DNA of 57,257 nucleotides from an uncultured Schlesneria sp. (lineage in GTDB: Bacteria > Planctomycetota > Planctomycetia > Planctomycetales > Planctomycetaceae). The stretch is taken from NCBI GenBank assembly GCA_903834925.1, contig CAILLA010000266.1, positions 1-57,257 on the forward strand, written 5' to 3'. Every line of letters starts with the position of its first letter. The first letter of the stretch is position 1. Positions 52,124-57,257 of this stretch are shown one piece after another. Under the pieces are notes generated by a model. It searched no databases, was not told the origin of the DNA, and saw nothing but the letters and a program-made list of their open reading frames with translations. The translations under genes were made by a program, and so were the position numbers.

Positions 52124-52288
52124 ATGAAACGGGACGTCACGCGTTGGCGAAGAAGTCAGGTTGTTTCAGGGATGATGCTTCTGCTCGCATTCGCGAGCGT
52201 CGCCTATTTCCTGTCATGGGATTCACGGACTGCGATGCTCAGTTGTGGAGATTGCGGGAATATCCGGCGAATACACGTTCATACTCGG
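52124..52288 (+). CDS. Short TM-containing protein, possibly the remnant of a longer gene
   Basis: ATG 52124 with AGGAGG 8 nt upstream, a very good ribosome site. It encodes 54 aa: a basic N-terminus (MKRDVTRWRRSQ), a TM helix (GMMLLLAFASVAYFLSW) and then LSCGDCGNIRRIHVHTR. The CGDCG end looks like the start of a zinc-binding or conserved domain. The adjacent frame continues with a more protein-like EYPANTRSYSVMEDRV, and the palindrome at 52342 follows. A frameshifted, repeat-truncated gene is therefore likely, though a genuine 54-aa peptide cannot be excluded. Confidence 0.45.
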
Positions 52289-52611
52289 TGATGGAGGATC
52301 GAGTCTGTCCGTGTGCGATTGAAAAAGAAAGCCCGGACAACGGTGCCACGGTTTTACCGTCTTCGGTAAGGCCGTGCTCTTCGAAGACGTGTCAAACCCA
52401 CGAAGCCACGGCCTTGTCGAAGACTCCAAAACCGTGGCACCAAAATACTACGACTTACGACTCGGCGAGCCCCAGAACGCACAGATTTCGTTACTGCAAG
52501 AAGGTAGGGGCTTGTTTGCCGATTGAAACAATTGTCTAATTCTCATGGCCTGCATTTCCTCATTGCGATCGCTTGCGGATTTCATGACGACCCGAGTTCA
52601 GGAAGACAGAC
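52289..52611. other. Intergenic region containing palindrome copy C
   Basis: Apart from the palindrome at 52342-52441, the stretch contains possible leftover coding sequence of the upstream gene (52289-52340) and the promoter region of the Hint-domain gene, with no clear hexamers. Confidence 0.45.
52342..52441. repeat. REPIN/MITE-like palindrome, copy C
   Basis: A 100-bp element with ends ggtgccacggtttt and aaaaccgtggcacc. Internal arms accgtcttcggtaaggccgt and ggccttgtcgaagactcc pair imperfectly. It has the same orientation as copy A and is about 90% identical over the arms. Confidence 0.85.
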
Positions 52612-54438
52612 ATGTTTCATCACTGTGACGGTTCTGCGTTTAATCGATCTCGTTGGTTTGGTCCGTTCTTTCCGATGGCTGTCATTGCGTCGAGTTTCTT
52701 CGGGCCGACGTTATCATCGTGCCACGCGGCAGAACGAGCGTCCGACATTGTCCAATCGGCATTGCGAACAGAGATCAACGCAGATCTTGACGAACGAGCC
52801 CGACTGCTCGACGAGGCGTTAACGGTCGATCCGAAACTACCTGAAGCTCATTGGGCTCGTGGTGAAGTTCTTCTCCGAGGCAATTGGGTGTCGCTGGAGA
52901 GTGCGGCTGCCGAAGCGAACGACCAGACCAGTCTGGAAAAATATCGCGAACAGCGCAGTCAGGCAGACGGGACGATTCAGGGTCAAGTACGAATGGCCGA
53001 GTTCTGCCGCAATCATCGGCTTCCGGCGCAGGAACGAGCACACTGGCTGGCAGTCGTTACATTGGCACCAAATCATGCGCTCGCCCGGCAACGGCTTGGC
53101 CAAACCAATATCGACGGTGCATGGATCGATTCCAGGCAACTCGACGAATATCGAAAAGCAGATCAGGCGGCCTCAAAATACATGCTGAAGCATGGCAAGG
53201 AGCTGTTCAAGCTTGCCAAGGGTCTTGAATCAAAGTCTCTTTCGTTTGACCAAACCGTCAGTCAACTGAGTGAGTTCCGCAGCCCTCTGGTCATTCCGGG
53301 ATTGGAATACTTTTTCTCGAGCCGTGGCGCGGAAGGTGGTTTATGTACGGTGGAGACACTGGCATCACTGTCGGCACCCGAGGCGTCGTTGTCGCTGGTC
53401 AGACACGCTCTTGATTTCCCAGAAGAGTCTGTCCGCCAGGCCGCTACGAAATCTCTGAAAAAACGTGACGAACACAGCTTTATTCCCGCATTACTGGGGG
53501 CGTTGCAGACTCCTGTGCAGAAACAGGATGAATTTGCGTTGGCACCGGGAAACCTGTTGATCTGGCGACGTTCAATCTCTGTCGAAAACCAGGAGACAAA
53601 AAAGATTGCTACACTTGATCGAGTCCTGCAGCTGTCTGAGGCTTTTCCGACGAATGGAGGAAGCACCGCCAACTGGACTCGGCGTGCAATGCTGGCCGGT
53701 GATCTGCAACTGGTCGAACTGAATCGCCAGATCGAATTGAAAAACGATCAATTGATGGACCTTCTGGCCGCCGTCACTGATTCGCCACCCAGTACCAAAA
53801 CGGCAAAAATCACAGAAACAAAGACGTCGCCCGAAGACTGGTGGAACTGGTGGAATAATCGGATCGAGAGCTATCCATCAGACCAGAAACAGGTTCAAGT
53901 CCGCTATGAAATGGCCTATGTTCCACCGACTGTGACAGAGACTCAATTGAGACCTCGCCACGAGTGCCTGGCTGCGGGGACACCGATCTGGACGGAAACG
54001 GGACCTGTTGCGGTCGATCAGATCCGCATGGGGGATCTTGTCCTGACCCAGAACCTGCGAAGCGGAGAATTGAAGTTCGCCCCTGTGCTGTCGACATCAA
54101 CGCGGCCGCCTGAGTTGCTGCTTCGGTTACGTTTCGGTCGCGAAATCATCCGAGCGACGGGCGGACATCCATTCTGGGTTTCGGGAAAAGGATGGATCAA
54201 AGCTCGATCGCTTGAACCGGGAATGGCGCTGCATACCGCTCACGGGATCGTGGAACTCGATTCCCTTGAGGAAGAGAAAGTCGCTGCCCAAGCATACAAT
54301 CTGATCGTCGACGAATGCCACTCGTACTTCGTCGGTGATAAGCTGATCCTCAGTCACGACAATTCCACACGCGAGCCCGTGGCGAACCCGGTACCTGGGT
54401 TGCAGGATGAAATTGAAATGACACGCAGCAAGGAATGA
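52612..54438 (+). CDS. Secreted TPR/HEAT-like protein with C-terminal Hint (intein-like) domain
   Basis: A 608-aa protein. The N-terminus holds a hydrophobic export signal (about 16-40, WFGPFFPMAVIASSFFGPTL, possible start at Met22). TPR-like helices (about 50-190) and HEAT-like helices (about 200-300) follow. The Hint domain spans C452-LAAGTPIWTETGPVAV, with GDLVLTQNL, ATGGHPFWV (His519, the block-B type His) and QAYNLIVDECHSYFVGD, to SH582-DN584, followed by Ser585. Cys at the first position, His519, Asn584 and a +1 Ser are the residues required for autocatalytic cleavage or splicing. The DN end replaces the HN of classic inteins. Only 24 residues remain after it. Autoprocessing is plausible; its purpose is unknown. 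Confidence 0.85.
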   Translation: MFHHCDGSAFNRSRWFGPFFPMAVIASSFFGPTLSSCHAAERASDIVQSALRTEINADLDERARLLDEALTVDPKLPEAHWARGEVLLRGNWVSLESAAAEANDQTSLEKYREQRSQADGTIQGQVRMAEFCRNHRLPAQERAHWLAVVTLAPNHALARQRLGQTNIDGAWIDSRQLDEYRKADQAASKYMLKHGKELFKLAKGLESKSLSFDQTVSQLSEFRSPLVIPGLEYFFSSRGAEGGLCTVETLASLSAPEASLSLVRHALDFPEESVRQAATKSLKKRDEHSFIPALLGALQTPVQKQDEFALAPGNLLIWRRSISVENQETKKIATLDRVLQLSEAFPTNGGSTANWTRRAMLAGDLQLVELNRQIELKNDQLMDLLAAVTDSPPSTKTAKITETKTSPEDWWNWWNNRIESYPSDQKQVQVRYEMAYVPPTVTETQLRPRHECLAAGTPIWTETGPVAVDQIRMGDLVLTQNLRSGELKFAPVLSTSTRPPELLLRLRFGREIIRATGGHPFWVSGKGWIKARSLEPGMALHTAHGIVELDSLEEEKVAAQAYNLIVDECHSYFVGDKLILSHDNSTREPVANPVPGLQDEIEMTRSKE

Positions 54439-54517
54439 TGCAACTCGTCGTATGACGAGCACAAACTGGCTATGCGGGATGGAAACCGCTGTGACTTTAA
54501 GAAAGCAACGTTCATCA

Positions 54518-55003
54518 ATGTTCGAAAGTGAAATTGCTGTCAACGAAAACTTGTTAAATCAGTTTGCGAAAATTGTAGCTGATATTCCTGACGATTCACT
54601 CTTCGAGTCGTCTGTCGGCCACGGACATTCGCCGGTATGGCTACTCGGTCATCTGGCGATCGTCGGTGAAGCGGGCCAGCGGATGGTTGGTGGCAGGATC
54701 ATTCACACCGAATGGTTGCGATTATTTGGCCCAGGTTCAACGGACAATATTCCGGTTGACGCTACTTTAACAAAATCCGCTTTGACGACTGCGGTCGTCG
54801 ACGCCTATCGCCGATTGAGAGAACTAGCTTTCGCCACCGACGAAGCGAACGTCGCTCGCCCACACGGAGTTTCCGTCCTGGCGGGAACTCCGATCGTCAC
54901 AGTGAAGCATTGCCTCACGCATCTGCTAACAAGCCATTTCGGGTTTCACCTCGCCCAATTGTCAAGTTGCCGACGAGCGGCCGGATTTGCCCACTTGTTC
55001 TAA
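54518..55003 (+). CDS. DinB-family four-helix protein
   Basis: A 161-aa protein from ATG 54518 (MFESEIAVNENLLNQFAKIV); the frame is open to 54452 but that leader is not conserved-looking. DinB-like features: a first helix with metal-binding His candidates in SSVGHGHSPVWLLGHLAIVG (GHxxxH region) and a C-terminal helix with TVKHCLTHLLTSHFGFHLAQ, which supplies further His ligands. Members are metal-dependent thiol transferases or damage-inducible proteins of unknown role. It starts 79 bp after the Hint gene on the same strand. Confidence 0.72.
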   Translation: MFESEIAVNENLLNQFAKIVADIPDDSLFESSVGHGHSPVWLLGHLAIVGEAGQRMVGGRIIHTEWLRLFGPGSTDNIPVDATLTKSALTTAVVDAYRRLRELAFATDEANVARPHGVSVLAGTPIVTVKHCLTHLLTSHFGFHLAQLSSCRRAAGFAHLF

Positions 55004-55434
55004 TCAATCGGGCGAAAACGTGAGGCCACATTGGTAGAGCCACACATCGGTTTCCTGTCACGATCGATTTGGAATGGAAGGCTGTGATGACTTCACTATG
55101 GCGTCAATTCGAATTGTCCGTTGCAGTCCAAAACCGTGGCACCTTGAATTTCGACCGCTATTCTGCCTATCACGCCTAACTTTATTACCTGCAGTCGTGT
55201 CTTGAGAATCAGGCAAGACCCTTTGAACGATAGTCGGTCAACATCGATGTTCGTATCCGTCGCAGCGTCAAGCATCAACGCTCGAATCACGAAATGTTCC
55301 TGCGACATCTCATACAGTTCCTGCTTTAATCCGTCAGTTGTTTTCGCTGCGAAGATTCGTAGTCTTCCTGCGTCTTTGCGACGCGGGCCATTGCTAGGCG
55401 ACGCGTCGCACAGAAAGGAAGACGCGTTCTCGCT
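55004..55434. other. Intergenic region with a half palindrome
   Basis: A remnant of the palindrome family (agtccaaaaccgtggcacc) is at 55124-55142. The remainder has no convincing gene; both neighbours end towards it, so it is a convergent region. A hairpin around 55376-55410 (ttgcgacgcg/cgcgtcgca) may serve as a terminator. Confidence 0.5.
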
Positions 55435-55824
55435 TCAAACGGCGTGTGCCATTTTTGAGCTTGGTGCCGTGGGCTCTGATGCGTTCAAGACGAAGGTTAC
55501 CAAGAGCACTGCGGCAGCATTCGCAAAATAGTAGCCTGCATCCAGGCCGCTGAATCCGAATACCAGCGGTGCCGCAACAAACGTTACTCCGACGATCCGG
55601 TCGACCGCCACGTGAAACCAGTAGGGAAGTACCCGGAAAACCCCTAATTCATGGTCGGTCAACAGTGTCAGGATCAGGGCGGCGACGCCGGTCACCACGG
55701 ACAGCCAGAGTGCAATCGGGTTCTGTGACCCAAGTCCAAGGACAAACGGCATCGCCATCAGGCTGACGGCAACTGGGTAGTCAATCCATGCATGGACTTG
55801 GCGAGTAACAAAACGAACGTTCAT
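55435..55824 (-). CDS. SPW-repeat membrane protein
   Basis: A 129-aa protein. ATG 55824 is chosen because CAGGAG lies 8 nt upstream; the frame is open to 55878. Four TM helices are in two similar halves: WIDYPVAVSLMAMPFVLGLG with a following helix, and HVAVDRIVGVTFVAAPLVFG with a following helix. This is the SPW-repeat layout (PF03779), where each repeat begins with an [S/D]xxVG or P-containing helix. Function unknown; members are often near stress genes. Confidence 0.75.
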   Translation of the reverse strand: MNVRFVTRQVHAWIDYPVAVSLMAMPFVLGLGSQNPIALWLSVVTGVAALILTLLTDHELGVFRVLPYWFHVAVDRIVGVTFVAAPLVFGFSGLDAGYYFANAAAVLLVTFVLNASEPTAPSSKMAHAV

Positions 55825-56130
55825 AACAATTCTCCTGTTTTGGCCCAACCGGGCCACGTTGTGTTGAATCGGCGACATTGCCGATTCTCACAACCTTAGA
55901 CACGGGGCGCCGGCGATTTGTGACAGTGATCCCGAAAAATAATTTTTCCAGGCAGGAATCGTTGTGCCCGAGCAATTGAATGCATCTGCGGGCAAGCGGT
56001 GCAAGAACATGAAATATCGATGAGATCGTCCAGCCACTTCTATGAGGTCACTGTCTGCCTGAGCACGATTCCTTTAAATTCAATTGTCACAATCACTAGC
56101 ATGGAATTGTCTAAGACTAAGGTGAAGCAC
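55825..56130. other. Divergent intergenic region
   Basis: 306 bp between the SPW gene (minus) and the sigma-factor gene (plus). It carries the promoters of both. The ATGs at 56029 and 56101 are in the sigma-factor frame but have poorer ribosome sites than 56131. No repeat or small gene seen. Confidence 0.4.
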
Positions 56131-56874
56131 ATGGCGCAATGGAACTCGAACGAATTTGAAGACTATGTCAAAGAATCAGCTAGCCGTTTGCTGGCAACGA
56201 TTCGTCGAATTCTGCGCAATGACACCGATGCGGAAGATGCACTGCAGGAGACATACTTTGCTGCATGGCGCGCTCGGGATCGTTTCGACGGGAGATCGAC
56301 CTTGAATACGTGGGTACATCGTATCGCCATCAATACGGCGCTGAATAAGCTGCGAAAAACAGGATCGGTCTCGATGGAAGTCGGATCCGATCTGGAAGAG
56401 ATCGAACATCATGCCAGTGGTCGGCGAATCGACGATCTTGCCCTTCGAGAGGTTGTCTGGGGTGCGATTGATCAGCTTCCCGACGATCAACGAGTCGTGC
56501 TCGTACTTCGAGACATCGAACAAATGAGTTCAGAGGAAATCGCCGATCGATTAGGTTTGACGTCAGCAGCGGTTCGGCAACGGTTGCATCGGGCGAGAAA
56601 GTATGTCGCGGAAACACTGTCGCCAGAACTTTGTGGTGCCGAAGGAATGACCTGCGGCGGCCGTCTAGATCTATTATTCGACATGATCGATGGTATGTTA
56701 GCCGAAGATGTTCGTGAACCGGTGCTGACACACGTTGCCGAGTGTGATACCTGTCAAAATTATGCAGCAGGATTCAGACAGACGATCATGCTTCCGTCGG
56801 GGACGGCAGTAAGAGCTGCAGAAGTGCCTGTCGGGCTGATCGAGCGGGTTATCCATCTGATCCATAAAGGCTAA
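56131..56874 (+). CDS. ECF-family RNA polymerase sigma factor with C-terminal zinc-finger domain
   Basis: A 247-aa protein. The ATG at 56131 (MAQWNSNEFEDYVKE) has AAGGTG 6 nt upstream. Sigma region 2 is RRILRNDTDAEDALQETYFA and STLNTWVHRIAINTALNKLR; region 4 is LPDDQRVVLVLRDIEQMSSE followed by IADRLGLTSAAVRQRLHRAR. After region 4 a further domain (about 175-247) has THVAECDTCQNY, an H-x3-C-x2-C motif as in zinc-binding anti-sigma factors (zf-HC2). It is therefore a fused sigma factor with an anti-sigma-like finger, which would allow redox or metal control in cis. No separate anti-sigma gene follows within the window. Confidence 0.9.
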   Translation: MAQWNSNEFEDYVKESASRLLATIRRILRNDTDAEDALQETYFAAWRARDRFDGRSTLNTWVHRIAINTALNKLRKTGSVSMEVGSDLEEIEHHASGRRIDDLALREVVWGAIDQLPDDQRVVLVLRDIEQMSSEEIADRLGLTSAAVRQRLHRARKYVAETLSPELCGAEGMTCGGRLDLLFDMIDGMLAEDVREPVLTHVAECDTCQNYAAGFRQTIMLPSGTAVRAAEVPVGLIERVIHLIHKG

Positions 56875-57257
56875 CGGGGCGCAAAACGTCAACGCGAGGC
56901 AAACCCGATTGACCCATCTTGATCGAAACGCCCACTTCTTCAAATTTTCATGTTGTCGATCGTGAACGAAGATTTCAAATCCACTGGTAAATGATTGGAA
57001 CACTAATGTTCGCTAATCAGAAAAGTCAAATTTCTTTGACCTTTTGTTGTTTCTTATTCGTCGTACTGACGTTCGATTTTTTGCTTGGCGCGACGAAACC
57101 AGCGAGGCTTCGCCTCCGTCCTAAGTAGCCGTCTCGCTCCGCCGAGACGATAGCCGAATTGCAGTAGCCCTCGACTGGCAGTTGAAAGCCCCGATAGATC
57201 ATAAGGTCGATGGCAATTCGGCTTTCTTCTCGGCGGAGCGAGAAGGCTACTTTTGCA
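56875..57257. other. Intergenic region ending in a large inverted repeat
   Basis: After the sigma gene the stretch contains the second CACTAAT-type repeat (56993-57021), a gaggcttcgcctc hairpin (about 57104-57116) and the inverted repeat at 57123-57252. I see no gene. Confidence 0.6.
57123..57252. repeat. 130-bp inverted repeat with 40-bp arms
   Basis: Left arm at 57123-57162 (aagtagccgtctcgctccgc then cgagacgatagccgaattgc) and right arm at 57213-57252 (gcaattcggctttcttctcg then gcggagcgagaaggctactt) are imperfect inverted copies. Each arm itself has a tctcg/cgaga hairpin. This layout is MITE- or REPIN-like. Confidence 0.8.

Noticed and set aside
52144-52539. 131-codon plus-strand frame
   Set aside because: It reads through palindrome copy C and has no ribosome site; only its first part may be a frameshifted piece of the gene at 52124.
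1-57257. tRNA, rRNA or riboswitch genes
   Set aside because: No cloverleaf with a GTTCGA-type T loop and matching acceptor stem and no conserved rRNA segment was found by eye; absence is not proven.

Overview
The window looks like chromosomal DNA of a planctomycete, probably from the Gimesia/Schlesneria/Planctomicrobium side of the Planctomycetales. The evidence is two very large repeat proteins with an N-terminal LEPR-XLL motif, a DUF1501 protein, a serine/threonine kinase next to an ECF-like sigma factor, a YhaN/YhaO pair, a formylglycine arylsulfatase and many palindromic intergenic repeats. The genus is an inference; no rRNA or tRNA is visible.

Layout. 1-8406 (minus) is the visible part of a giant RTX/cadherin-like/PPC repeat protein whose 3' end lies outside the window. 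8828-12073 (minus) holds an ECF-like sigma factor followed by a membrane-anchored protein kinase with a TPR-like tail. 12.7-22.1 kb is an accessory island. It contains an IS1182-type transposase, a receiver-like protein paired with a membrane coiled-coil protein, a nucleotidyltransferase paired with a two-TM SLATT-like protein (ATGA overlap), three type II toxin-antitoxin loci that are all damaged, and a run of decaying hypothetical genes. 22274-25519 (minus) is a second LEPR-XLL repeat protein. 26.2-31.8 kb returns to core metabolism: phosphoglycerate mutase, PyrK-like electron-transfer subunit, 23S rRNA pseudouridine synthase and M3 oligopeptidase. 31.8-33.8 kb is a small second accessory patch: a two-gene pair of unknown function with RAYT transposase remnants on both sides. 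33.8-41.0 kb has DUF1501, an enolase-superfamily enzyme, an isoprenylcysteine-methyltransferase-like protein and an arylsulfatase. 41.3-46.4 kb has a tiny basic protein with a clear promoter and terminator, then the YhaN/YhaO pair. 47.1-56.9 kb has a small membrane protein, a secreted beta-helix/LamG protein, a LMW phosphatase, a secreted protein ending in a Hint (intein-like) domain, DinB-like and SPW-repeat proteins, and an ECF sigma factor with a zinc-finger tail.

The most unusual features are these. (i) The nucleotidyltransferase/2-TM pair and the receiver-like/membrane coiled-coil pair lie side by side and are candidate conflict or signalling modules. (ii) About 100-bp nearly perfect palindromes (three copies plus remnants) resemble REPINs, and one has replaced the end of a toxin gene. 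(iii) Two related toxin-antitoxin loci allow a deletion between 8-bp direct repeats to be reconstructed. (iv) Several accessory genes carry an in-frame TAA inside an otherwise conserved-looking frame. (v) The YhaO-like protein has lost most metal-binding residues of the metallophosphatase fold. All family names come from motif recognition by eye; no database search was run.
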